Positions 54,468 to 62,753 of a stretch of DNA of 64,000 bases are shown piece after piece. The stretch comes from Acidimicrobiia bacterium (lineage in GTDB: Bacteria > Acidobacteriota > Vicinamibacteria > Vicinamibacterales > CAVVIG01), in NCBI GenBank assembly GCA_016871175.1, contig VFZL01000008.1, positions 62,001 to 126,000 of the forward strand, written 5' to 3'. The stretch's first letter is position 1, and each line of letters opens with the position of its first letter. Position numbers and translations under genes: made by a program. Below the pieces are notes generated by a model. The model saw only the letters and a list, made by a program, of their open reading frames with translations. It was not told where the DNA came from and did no database searches.

Positions 54468-54726
54468 TGGAGAAGGTGCCCGGCACCATGCCGTACCTCA
54501 CCTAGGGCGGCACACTGATCGCGTTCCAGAGGGCCGAGGCGGACCGGCCCAGCCGGGGCAGCGGCATCGATCACATCGGCCTGACCGGACCCGACGTCAA
54601 GGCCAAGGGGGGCAAAGACGTTGGCCGAGCCGTTCGTGGTCAACACGGTCGTGCGCGTCGCCTTCTTTCGGGGCCCCGAGGGGGTGAACGTGGAGCTGTT
54701 GCAGCTGCCGCAAGAGACACCCGCGG
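54468..54726 (+). pseudogene. Second VOC/glyoxalase-like remnant
   Basis: The first frame reads 'EKVPGTMPYLT', a TAG, then 'GGTLIAFQRAEADRPSRGSG' and 'IDHIGLTGPDVKAK'. After a slip near 54605 the next frame reads 'AEPFVVNTVVRVAFFRGPEG' and 'VNVELLQLPQE'. Both parts belong to one VOC-fold protein carrying at least one nonsense change and one frameshift, with its N-terminus missing. Confidence 0.7.
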
Positions 54727-54794
54727 GTTGGCGAAACCGCCCGGTCGTGGCGGTCCGATCGGGCCGCTCCGGGAAGAGCTGGAGGATTCAGATC

Positions 54795-54960
54795 ATGCGT
54801 TGGCTGACAGCAATCGAGATCGCGGGATCGGTTGCGTCGCGACCTCGGTGCCGGTATCTTCTCACCACGCCTTCTCGAGCGAGTTCGACCCGAATCGCCC
54901 GCTGGTGCTGAAGGCGCGGCCCCAGGCGGCTGTCCGAGCGGTCTCCTGCGGGCGTACATG
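54795..54960 (+). pseudogene. Broken DUF6152 copy
   Basis: A leader-like frame 'MRWLTAIEIAGSVAS' slips into 'SSHHAFSSEFDPNRPLVLKA'. The second string matches the mature start of the intact DUF6152 protein at 56798 ('HHAFSAEFDGSKPVVLKG'). The rest of the domain is deleted. It sits directly ahead of the intact DUF6152-linked module. Confidence 0.65.
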
Positions 54961-54984
54961 AACTGAAGGGACGGAGATTTGGCC

Positions 54985-55920
54985 ATGTCAATTCGCGCTG
55001 TTTCGCTCGTGTCAGCCACCGTCGCGGCCCTCGCGCTGCTGACGGCGTACCCGGCCGCGCAGGCACCGACGGCGTCGTCCGGCGCGGCCGCCGCGAGCAA
55101 CTGGGTGCCGGCCAAGACACTCGACGGGCAACCCGACATCCAGGGCATGTGGATCAACTACGATCCGACACCGTTCGAGGTGCCGCTGCCGACCGCGGCC
55201 CGTGGCGGCGGCGGTGGCGGCGGCGTGGGACCGTCGACCGACTTCGACGACACCGCGCCGCGGCGTGTGCCGCGCCGCCGATCCATGGTCGTGGATCCGC
55301 CGAGCGGCCGCGTGCCGGTGCTGCCGTGGGCCGAGGCCAAGCGGGCCGACGATCTCGCCAAGATCCAGGACCACTGGGTGCATCAGACGCCGTGGGACCG
55401 CTGCATCACGCGCGGGGGCTCCCCCGGCGGCATGTTCCCCGGTGCGTACGGCAACGGCTACCGCATCGTGCAGTCGCGCGGCACCGTGGCGATCCTGTAC
55501 GAGATGATCCACGAACTGCGCATCATTCACGTCGACGGCCGCCCGCCGATCTCGCCGAAGATCAGACAGTGGAACGGTGACTCCCGCGGGCGCTGGGAAG
55601 GCAACACCCTCGTCGTCAACGTTGGGAACTACCACGACCGTGGGACGATTGCCAGCAACGCGGCGAGCGGGCGCATCCGCGGCATCCCGCACACCGCCGA
55701 TCTGCAGGTGGTCGAGCGCTTCACCATCGTCGACAAAGACACCCTCAACTACCGGGTGACGATCACAGATCCGAAGGTGTACTCCTCGCCCTGGACGGTG
55801 GAGATGCCGCTCATCCGCGACGACAGCTATCAGATGTTCGAATACGCCTGCCACGAAGGCAACCGCGCCATGCCGAACACGCTCAGCGCCGGCCGCGCGC
55901 TCGAGAAGCAGCAGAAGTAA
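54985..55920 (+). CDS. Exported protein of unknown function, DUF6152-linked
   Basis: From the ATG at 54985 a signal peptide (VSLVSATVAALALLTAYPAAQ) is followed by 'KTLDGQPDIQGMWINYDPTP', a Gly-rich loop (residues ~75-85) and a C-terminal half 'GRWEGNTLVVNVGNYHDR' ... 'YRVTITDPKVYSSPW'. The next gene shares the 'GRW.G.TLVV' and 'DP..(Y/F)S.PW' motifs, so the two are paralogues. These proteins are common in acidobacterial clusters, with no proven function. The gap to the next gene is 16 bases. Confidence 0.7.
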   Translation: MSIRAVSLVSATVAALALLTAYPAAQAPTASSGAAAASNWVPAKTLDGQPDIQGMWINYDPTPFEVPLPTAARGGGGGGGVGPSTDFDDTAPRRVPRRRSMVVDPPSGRVPVLPWAEAKRADDLAKIQDHWVHQTPWDRCITRGGSPGGMFPGAYGNGYRIVQSRGTVAILYEMIHELRIIHVDGRPPISPKIRQWNGDSRGRWEGNTLVVNVGNYHDRGTIASNAASGRIRGIPHTADLQVVERFTIVDKDTLNYRVTITDPKVYSSPWTVEMPLIRDDSYQMFEYACHEGNRAMPNTLSAGRALEKQQK

Positions 55921-55936
55921 GGTGAGGAGCTTCTCG

Positions 55937-56755
55937 ATGCGCATACCGAAACAACTGGTCGGGGCCGGCTGCGCGCTGGCGGCGGTCGGGCTCGGCATCG
56001 TCCTGGTGCAGCCGACCGCGGGTCAGGCGCCCGCCGGCTACAAGGGGCCGCGGCTCGCCAACGGCAAGCCGGATCTCAACGGCGTCTGGCAGACGATCAA
56101 CGCGGCGAACTGGGACCTCGAGCCGCACCCCGGCGCGCCGTCGCCGGTGCTGGCGTTCGGCGCCGCCGGCGCGGTGCAGCCGGGGCTCGGCGTGGTCGTG
56201 GGCAACGAGATTCCCTATCTGCCCGCCGCGCGCGCCAAGAAGGAGGAGAACGCGCGCAACTGGCTGACGGCCGACCCGGAAGTGAAGTGCTACCTGCCGG
56301 GCGTTCCGCGCGCCACCTACATCGGTCACCCGTTCCAGATCCTGCAGTCGAACGACTTCGTGCTCATCGGGTATCAGTACGCCAGCGCGAGCCGCAGCAT
56401 TCCCTTGCGGCCACGCACGGAAGAGGCGCCGGTCAATACCTGGATGGGCGATTCGGTCGGGCGGTGGGACGGGGACACGCTGGTCGTGGATTCTGAGAGC
56501 TTCAACGACGAGACCTGGTTCGATCGAGCCGGCAACTACCACAGCGACGCGTTGCGCGTGACCGAACGCTACACGCCGGTCGACAGCAACATCATCCAGT
56601 ACGAAGCCACGATCGAGGATCCCAAGGTCTTCTCGCGGCCGTGGATGATCCGGATGCCGATCTACCGCCGCGTCGAACCGAACATCCAGCTGCTCGAGTT
56701 CAAATGCGTCGAGTATGTCGAAGAGTTGATGTACGGTCACCTGAAGAAGCGATAG
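55937..56755 (+). CDS. Exported paralogue, DUF6152-linked
   Basis: The ATG at 55937 gives a signal peptide (LVGAGCALAAVGLGIVLVQP) and 'RLANGKPDLNGVWQTINAAN', the same family opening as the previous gene ('G.PD..G.W'). The C-terminal half reads 'VGRWDGDTLVVDSESFNDET' and 'YEATIEDPKVFSRPWMIRMP'. A Cys in 'EVKCYLPGVPRATY' and a CVEYVEE end are retained. Probably periplasmic and perhaps a hetero-oligomer partner of its neighbour. The substrate is unknown. Confidence 0.7.
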   Translation: MRIPKQLVGAGCALAAVGLGIVLVQPTAGQAPAGYKGPRLANGKPDLNGVWQTINAANWDLEPHPGAPSPVLAFGAAGAVQPGLGVVVGNEIPYLPAARAKKEENARNWLTADPEVKCYLPGVPRATYIGHPFQILQSNDFVLIGYQYASASRSIPLRPRTEEAPVNTWMGDSVGRWDGDTLVVDSESFNDETWFDRAGNYHSDALRVTERYTPVDSNIIQYEATIEDPKVFSRPWMIRMPIYRRVEPNIQLLEFKCVEYVEELMYGHLKKR

Positions 56756-56797
56756 CGCTGGCGGTCGCCGAGACGCCCAGCGAGAGGAGATGCGAAC

Positions 56798-57250
56798 GTG
56801 AGTACCAAGCGGATTGATGCCCTGCGAGCCGTGGCCGTCGTGTTGTTCACCGGTCTGGCCCTCGCGGCCGTGTCCACGTCGGTGGCGGCCCACCATGCCT
56901 TCTCGGCCGAGTTCGACGGGAGCAAGCCGGTCGTCCTGAAGGGGACCGTGACCAAGATGGAGTGGCTGAATCCCCACTGCTGGCTCCACATGGACGTCAA
57001 GGGGCCGGACGGCAAGGTCGTGACGTGGATGGTCGAAGGCGGCGCCCCGAACGCGCTCCTGCGGCGTGGCTTCACCAAGAACTCCGTGCCCATCGGCGCG
57101 GAGATCGTGGTCGAGGGATTTCGGGCCATCGACGGTTCGAATCGCGCCAACGGCCGCGAGCTGACGCTGGCCGACGGCAAGAAGCTGTTCATGGGGTCGT
57201 CGGGCACGGGAGCGCCGAGCGACGGACGCGATCCGACAGAGCGCCGCTGA
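56798..57250 (+). CDS. DUF6152 family protein
   Basis: A GTG start with GAGAGGAG eight bases upstream gives a signal peptide (LFTGLALAAVSTSVAAH) and a DUF6152 domain: 'HHAFSAEFDGSKPVVLKGTV', 'MEWLNPHCWLHMDVKGPDGK', 'GFTKNSVPIGAEIVVEGF'. The HHAF motif at the mature N-terminus is a potential metal site. The protein is small, periplasmic and of unknown function. It is the third gene of a module with the two paralogous exported proteins, and its broken duplicate lies upstream of that module. Confidence 0.8.
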   Translation: MSTKRIDALRAVAVVLFTGLALAAVSTSVAAHHAFSAEFDGSKPVVLKGTVTKMEWLNPHCWLHMDVKGPDGKVVTWMVEGGAPNALLRRGFTKNSVPIGAEIVVEGFRAIDGSNRANGRELTLADGKKLFMGSSGTGAPSDGRDPTERR

Positions 57251-57494
57251 GCATTCAGGCGGTGGACGACCGCGGAGCCTGGCCGCTCCCCGGTCCGGGT
57301 GACTTCGCCGACGGTCCGGCTTGCCTGGGGACGCGCGGGCCCGAGTTCAGCGTACAGTGATGAGGCGCCTGCGCGACCAGCCTGTGGACGCGCTCGACAT
57401 GGAAGCGCTGATCGCAATCGCGCGTAAGCTCCGCTGAGCCAGGCGTGCCGGTGAGTTCAGCGAGACAGCCCTTCGGCACGGTAGACTGATCGCC

Positions 57495-58144
57495 TTGCCG
57501 ACCTCGACCTCCGCCTCGGGCTCGCGCCTCCACTACGCCTGGATCGTCGCGGCCGTCACCTTCCTGGTCCTCCTCATCACCGCCGGCGTGCGGGCGACGC
57601 CGGGCGTGCTGATAGTGCCGCTCGAGACCGAGTTCGGCTGGAGCCGCGCGCTCGTCTCGGCAGCCATCGCCGTCAACATCGCCCTCTTCGGTCTCATCGG
57701 TCCCTTCGCCGCCTCGGTGATGCGGCACTGGGGGCTGCGACGAGTCGTGCTCGCGGCCCTGGCCCTGCTGGCGGGGGCGGTGGCACTGTCGACCCAGATG
57801 CGCAACGAATGGCAGCTGGTGCTCGTCTGGGGCGTGCTGGTCGGCGTCGGCACCGGCGTCACGTCGATGGTGCTCGCGGCGATCGTGGCCACGCGCTGGT
57901 TCGACGCCCGGCGCGGCGTGGTGCTCGGCGCGCTCTCGGCCGCAAACGCCACCGGGTAACTGGTGTTCCTGCCGATGCTGGCGAGTCTGACCGAGGGACG
58001 CGGATGGCGTGTCGCCGTTCTCGTCGTGGCCGCGACCGCTGTCGTCGCGTTCGTCGTTCTCACCGGTGCGAGACGCGAGGGCAGCCGCGACATCCGCGGC
58101 GTCCGCTGCAGGGGGCGTGAAGTCGGACCCGCAGACGATCACTG
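57495..58144 (+). pseudogene. MFS transporter, truncated, with internal TAA
   Basis: The TTG start opens an MFS N-terminal half ('HYAWIVAAVTFLVLLITAGV', 'EFGWSRALVSAAIAVNIALF', 'TRWFDARRGVVLGALSAANATG'). At 57957 a TAA stands where a Gln codon would be expected (ATG-stop-LVFLPMLASLTE). The same frame continues through two more strands of homology to about 58065, then becomes unrelated and stops at 58144. The second six helices are missing, so the gene is both nonsense-mutated and 3'-truncated. Confidence 0.75.
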
Positions 58145-58177
58145 AAGGCTTCGCTTCGGCCGCGTGTTCCCTCGCCA

Positions 58178-59299
58178 TCATGCGGCTCCGTCGCTACGAC
58201 GAATCGCCGCAACTTCGGCTGTCAGGTCGATGCCGACAGGGCACTAGGTGATGCAGCGTCCGCAGCCCACGCACCCGGAGGAGCCGAACTGGTCGATCCA
58301 GGTTGCCAACTTGTGGACCAGCCACTGCCGATATTGCGCGCGGGTCGTCGGCCGAACACTTCCACCGTGTACGTACGAGTGTTGCAGCGTGAAACACGAA
58401 TCCCACCGTCGCCATCGCTCCGCCGTCTCACCTCCGAGGTCTGTCACATCCTCTACGGTGGCACAGAAGCAGGTCGGACAGACCAGCGTGCAGTTCGTAC
58501 AGCTCAAGCATCGACTTGCCACATCGTCCCACTGAGGGTGGTCGAGGTTCCGGTACAGGAGATCCTTCACAGCGCCAGCCTCGAATTGGCGCCCCATCCC
58601 TGCAGCAGCCCGGTCGACCGCCGTGTTCGCTTCCCGGCAATCGCCCTCGGAGGCCCCTTGCGGGGCTAAGGAGGCCAGCAGCTGCGCTCCCCGCTCGCTC
58701 CCGACATCAACCACGAACCGGTGTTCGCCGTCCAAGAGTTCAGTCAGGCAGAGATCGAACCCGAACGTCACCCGCGGCCCGGTGTTCATCGACACGCAGA
58801 AGCACGTACCTCCCGCTTGCCCGCAGTTGACGGCGACCACGAACGCCTTCCGCCGTCGCGCGGCGTAGTCGGGATCCACGAACGGTCCGTTGAGAAACAC
58901 ACGGTCCTGAACCTCGATGGCGTGCAGATCGCACGAACGGACCCCAATCAGGGCCAGTGGGGAGGACGGGGCCATTTCGGTGTTCACGATAAAGCTCCCG
59001 TCCTTCCGCCGCAGCTGTAGCAGTCGCAACCGAGGGGGGAAGAAGAACTGCTTGGCTGACTGCGGGCCGATGGAGTAGCCGAATAGCGCCCCATCGGTCC
59101 GCCGCTTCAAGCGGTACGTTCCCGCCTCCTGCACCTCCGTCCAGCCGATGGGCAGGTCGTCCACACCCTGAATTTCTGCCTGCACGATGGCGCCATCTCT
59201 CACGGTCGGCCCGACCAGCTGATACCCCTCCCGTTGCAGCGCCGCACACAAGGCTCGAAGGCTGGTCATGGTCAACAGAAGCCGTTCCGAGCTGGGCAT
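58178..59299 (-). pseudogene. HydB/AsrA-like Fe-S subunit with amber codon in the last cluster
   Basis: From the ATG at 59299 the frame carries the Fer4_22-type domain: 'FFFPPRLRLLQLRR', 'ALIGVRSCDLHAIEVQDRVF', 'CLSCTNCTLVCPTCFC' and 'CVGCGRCIT'. At 58244-58246 a TAG stands where Trp is usual, and the same frame continues 'CPVGIDLTAEVAAIRRSDGAA' minus its last residue to a TGA at 58178. The second 4Fe-4S cluster thus lacks its fourth Cys if translation stops. Relatives are electron-transfer beta subunits of group 3b hydrogenases or anaerobic sulfite reductase; the other subunits are absent. Confidence 0.75.
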
Positions 59300-59515
59300 C
59301 GTTCCGCCTTGCAATTGCAACCGAAATCCACTCTCGTCTTCGCGGTCCCTTCTCGACCGACCGCCATGAAGACAACCAACGAGGCGGCGAGACGAAGGCC
59401 AAGTTGTGGGCCATTTTGTGGCGCCGTGTTGAACACGGACTAGGGTTAAGGACCGGTTAATGGATCGTGCCGAGCTGTAAGAGGAAGGTCAACAGGACCG
59501 CTCCGAGTGATGCCC

Positions 59516-59546
59516 CCCGTGGTCCTGCCCCCGGGGGCACCACGGG
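59516..59546. repeat. Strong nested hairpin upstream of the NIPSNAP gene
   Basis: CCCGTGGT and ACCACGGG pair perfectly around an inner palindrome, GCCCCCGGGGGC. It lies in the 315-base gap between the Fe-S subunit start (minus) and the NIPSNAP start (plus), 68 bases from the latter. The rest of the gap shows no gene. A regulatory or transcript-end role is possible. Confidence 0.5.
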
Positions 59547-59614
59547 CGCCTGGCCCTGGCTCACGCCGTTTCGGGTAAACTGCGGCGGCACAACGTCTTT
59601 CATGGAGGACGCGA

Positions 59615-60175
59615 ATGAAGCCCCTTTCAGCACACCTGTCTAGGACGGCCGTCGCGATGCTCGGTGGAGCTGTCATCGCGACCGTCATCTCGGCCGCCGT
59701 CCCATCGACCACATCTGAGGCCGCCGCGGCACAGTCCGCACAGAACACGCCGGGTGGGCGTCCCGCCCCTCCTCCGGTCCCGTGCGGACCGCAGGGACAA
59801 CTGCCGGCTACCCTGTCGAAGAACGTCGATGGCAAGTCGCGCTGCTTCGAGCTCCGGATCTACACGGTCGACGCCAGCCGAGTCGGAACCGGCAACTTCA
59901 AGGGCGGCATCAACGAGCTGCACCAGCGCTTTCGTGAAAAGGAAGTCGCGATCTTCCAGAAGCATGGTGCCGAGATCCTCGGTGTCTGGCAGCAAATGGA
60001 CAATCCCAACACACTCGTCTGGATGCTCGCCTATCGCGACCGCGCGCATCGTGATGACGTGTGGGCGAAGTTCGGCGCCGACCCGGAGTGGACGGCCCTC
60101 AGAACGAAGTATCCGGTCCCCGTCAGCGCCAGCACCTTCATGATGAGCGCGGCCGACTACTCCCCAATGAAGTAG
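59615..60175 (+). CDS. Exported NIPSNAP family protein
   Basis: A leader (VAMLGGAVIATVISAAVPS) and a Pro-rich linker precede a NIPSNAP-type ferredoxin-like fold: 'CFELRIYTVDASRVG', 'LHQRFREKEVAIFQKHGAEI', 'WMLAYRDRAHRDDVWAKFGA' and 'TFMMSAADYSPMK'. GGAGGACG lies just upstream of the ATG. NIPSNAP proteins are small dimeric folds; the bacterial exported form has no established reaction. Transcribed alone. Confidence 0.82.
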   Translation: MKPLSAHLSRTAVAMLGGAVIATVISAAVPSTTSEAAAAQSAQNTPGGRPAPPPVPCGPQGQLPATLSKNVDGKSRCFELRIYTVDASRVGTGNFKGGINELHQRFREKEVAIFQKHGAEILGVWQQMDNPNTLVWMLAYRDRAHRDDVWAKFGADPEWTALRTKYPVPVSASTFMMSAADYSPMK

Positions 60176-60238
60176 CCGGCTCTTCCCAGACAGCGTTTCG
60201 GCACCGCCGTCTTATCCTGACTCAGCACTGTTCGGCGG

Positions 60239-62098
60239 CTAGTGAGTCTTCTGCTTGACGGCCGGCATCGCCGCCGGCACGTGCCAGGTGGGCGTGCCTT
60301 CCTCCCACCGGTTGTCGGTGAGCGCCCGCTGATCGGAGCCGTCCGCTTTCATCACGAAGAGCTCGCCGTAGGGCTGAGGGATGTCCGCCAGCGGCGCCTC
60401 ATCCTTGAAGCCGTGGCGCGAGCTGCTGAACAGCACCTGCTCTCCATCCGAGGCACAGGCAGGATGAGAATCGTCGTAGGCTCCCTTGGTGAGTTGTGCC
60501 AGACCCGTTCCGTCAGGATTGATCGCGAAGATGTGGAACTCGTCGTTGACGAACCGACTGAAGAAGATCCGACCCCTCGTGGACCAGCAGGGGAAGTTGT
60601 CGTAGTCGGTCGTCAGCGTGCGGACCGTGCCATCTGCGACGTTGAGAATGCGCAGCCCCGCGGCTCTGCCCGGTGTAGGTCCGTTCGGCTTTGCCGCCGC
60701 GGCCACGTCTTCCCAGAATCGATAGACGAGGTGCTTGCCATCCGGTGACCAACTCGGGAACCCGGCGTTGCCCGGTCCGGTTGTGAGCGTCCGATGTGCA
60801 GAGCCGTCGGCCTTGACGATCACGACCGTGGCCGGTTGATCGGCGCGCGACACGAAGTACGCGCCGGCGCCGAACGCGATCCACTGACCGTCAGGCGACC
60901 AATGGGGAGACATCAACGACCCTTGCGCTCGGAACAGGCGCTGTGGGTTCGTGCCATCGGCGTTCCACACGACCAGTGCGGTCCGATCGTCCGGGTTCCC
61001 GCGTCCGGTGCGCTCGCTTACGGCAATCCGTCGGCCATCCGGCGAGATGGCCGGGAATCCGCTTGCAAAGCGGAGCTCGTATTGCGGATCTCGACCGTGC
61101 AGCAACCCGCCCGGCTGGCGCGCGGCGGGAATGGTCTCGATTTGGCCGCTGTGGTAGACCACCTGACGCCCGTCGCGGGACCAGGCCGGGCTCCCGATGT
61201 CGCCCACGCGTCCCTTTTCACCCGTGCTGAACGTCAGCGCGGCACTCGGCCCTGACTTGAGCAAGAAGCCCACGCGCGTCGCATCCAGAAACTGGGGCGC
61301 GAGCTTCAGGCCTGGGCCCGACGCGTGCTCTACGCGTGTGCCGCGCGCGACGTCGACAGAGACGATGCGCGAGTCGATCATGCCTTGCGACGGGAGCTGG
61401 CGTGCCCGGAAGGTGTCGCTGACGCGCAGTTCATAGAAGACCACGCGAGAGCCGTCCGGCGACCACTTCGGCGACCCAGCGAACTGATCAGTGGTGGAAA
61501 TCTTACGAAGGTTGCCGCCATCCGAGTCGACGACGTAGGCGCTTGCCGCCTGCACCTGTTCCCAGTTGCCCGGCGATCGGCGGAGGGGGGTCTCGCGATC
61601 GGAGGAGAAGACGATCCGCCGCCCATCCGGAGACCACTGCGGTCGGTAGTCCCCGCCTGCGGACTTGGTGAGATTTCGAAGCTTCTTGGTCTTCAGCTCC
61701 AGGACGTAAATGTCTGTGCTGCCCGTGTCGCGGGTCGAGACGAACGCCAGCGTATTGCCGTCCGGTGAGAGTGCCGCCTGATCGTCGAACCCCGGATGGT
61801 CGGTGAGCCGCTCCACCCCTGTGCCGTCGGTCCGAACACGGAAGATGTCGGAGGACCCGTGGCGCTCTGATGTGAAGACGATCCACTGGCCGTCGAACGA
61901 AAACGACGCGTTGTAGTCGAGGTGGAGTCCGGGGACCAGCTTGCGGGCGTTGGTGCCGTCGGCGTCCGCGATCCAGAGCTCCGACCGGGTGGGACTCCAC
62001 TGGTCGACGAAGATGGAACCCCTGGGCGCCGCCATGACGCCGCCCACGGCTGTCAGCAGCACCACCACGAGTGACCGGCGGAATCCGCTGGGCTTCAT
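60239..62098 (-). CDS. Secreted TolB-like WD40/PD40 propeller protein
   Basis: The ATG at 62098 has GGAGG seven bases upstream and gives a signal peptide (LVVVLLTAVGGVMAA). At least eight PD40 units follow, such as 'NASFSFDGQWIVFTSERHGS', 'DYRPQWSPDGRRIVFSSDRE', 'GFPSWSPDGKHLVYRFWED' and 'SHPACASDGEQVLFSSSRHG'. No protease or other domain follows; the 619 residues are all propeller. A periplasmic binding or scaffolding role is likely. A 3' fragment of a paralogue is at 48600. Confidence 0.85.
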   Translation of the reverse strand: MKPSGFRRSLVVVLLTAVGGVMAAPRGSIFVDQWSPTRSELWIADADGTNARKLVPGLHLDYNASFSFDGQWIVFTSERHGSSDIFRVRTDGTGVERLTDHPGFDDQAALSPDGNTLAFVSTRDTGSTDIYVLELKTKKLRNLTKSAGGDYRPQWSPDGRRIVFSSDRETPLRRSPGNWEQVQAASAYVVDSDGGNLRKISTTDQFAGSPKWSPDGSRVVFYELRVSDTFRARQLPSQGMIDSRIVSVDVARGTRVEHASGPGLKLAPQFLDATRVGFLLKSGPSAALTFSTGEKGRVGDIGSPAWSRDGRQVVYHSGQIETIPAARQPGGLLHGRDPQYELRFASGFPAISPDGRRIAVSERTGRGNPDDRTALVVWNADGTNPQRLFRAQGSLMSPHWSPDGQWIAFGAGAYFVSRADQPATVVIVKADGSAHRTLTTGPGNAGFPSWSPDGKHLVYRFWEDVAAAAKPNGPTPGRAAGLRILNVADGTVRTLTTDYDNFPCWSTRGRIFFSRFVNDEFHIFAINPDGTGLAQLTKGAYDDSHPACASDGEQVLFSSSRHGFKDEAPLADIPQPYGELFVMKADGSDQRALTDNRWEEGTPTWHVPAAMPAVKQKTH

Positions 62099-62344
62099 CC
62101 TGGCCTCCAGACAATTGAGAACGCGCCGCATTATACGGCGAGTCTGCGCCCCCGGCTCTCGTTGGTCGTGAGGGTCGCCCGTGCGCACCATGGCTCAGAC
62201 CCTTGAGGCGCGACACAGCTCGGACGCCAGTCGGCTCGGTCCAGCCATTCCGTCCCGCGATGTGCACGTCTTGCGCAGAAAAACGAAATGAGGCGCTAAA
62301 GTCGCCACGCCAACCGGCGATAGGGGTACCAAGGGGACTCCTGT

Positions 62345-62722
62345 ATGGACTGGCTGTGCGCGACGTGCAGGCGAGCAAAGGCGACGCGTCCACGAAACGC
62401 AGAGTTGTGCGGTTCCTGCCGCAGCTGGCGCGAGGCGCGCGAGAAGTCGCGGACCCTGCGTGAAGCCCTTGGCGCTCCGCGGGTCGACAGGGACGATCAG
62501 TCGAAGGCCTCTGCGCGCGAAGGGCCCGCGGCTCCCACGACGACCGAGAGAGAATTGCTGATGTTGATGGAGTTGGCGCGCACGGTTGGCGAGGACGCGG
62601 CGAAGATACTGCAGCGCGTCCTGTCCGCTACCGCGAAAGGCAGCCCGTGGGTCTACCGCTCCGAGTGGAACCGCCTGATGGCGAGGTTCATCTCGCGTCT
62701 CGAGACCCCCTTTGACTCTTGA
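62345..62722 (+). CDS. Zinc-ribbon-like hypothetical protein
   Basis: The 125-residue protein begins MDWLCATCRRAKATRPRNAE and continues 'LCGSCRSWREAREKSR', two CxxC pairs 14 residues apart that fit a zinc ribbon. The C-terminal half is helical ('LLMLMELARTVGEDAAKILQ'). It has no signal peptide and is presumably cytosolic, perhaps nucleic-acid binding. No family is recognised. It is divergent from the TolB-like gene over ~245 bases in which I see no site. Confidence 0.6.
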   Translation: MDWLCATCRRAKATRPRNAELCGSCRSWREAREKSRTLREALGAPRVDRDDQSKASAREGPAAPTTTERELLMLMELARTVGEDAAKILQRVLSATAKGSPWVYRSEWNRLMARFISRLETPFDS

Positions 62723-62753
62723 ACGCAGCGGATTGACCGTCTAGGCGGTCACG

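Noticed and set aside
48444-58246. A prophage or integrative element with its own machinery
   Set aside because: No integrase, portal, capsid, relaxase or replication gene is visible; only accessory remnants and toxin-antitoxin pairs.
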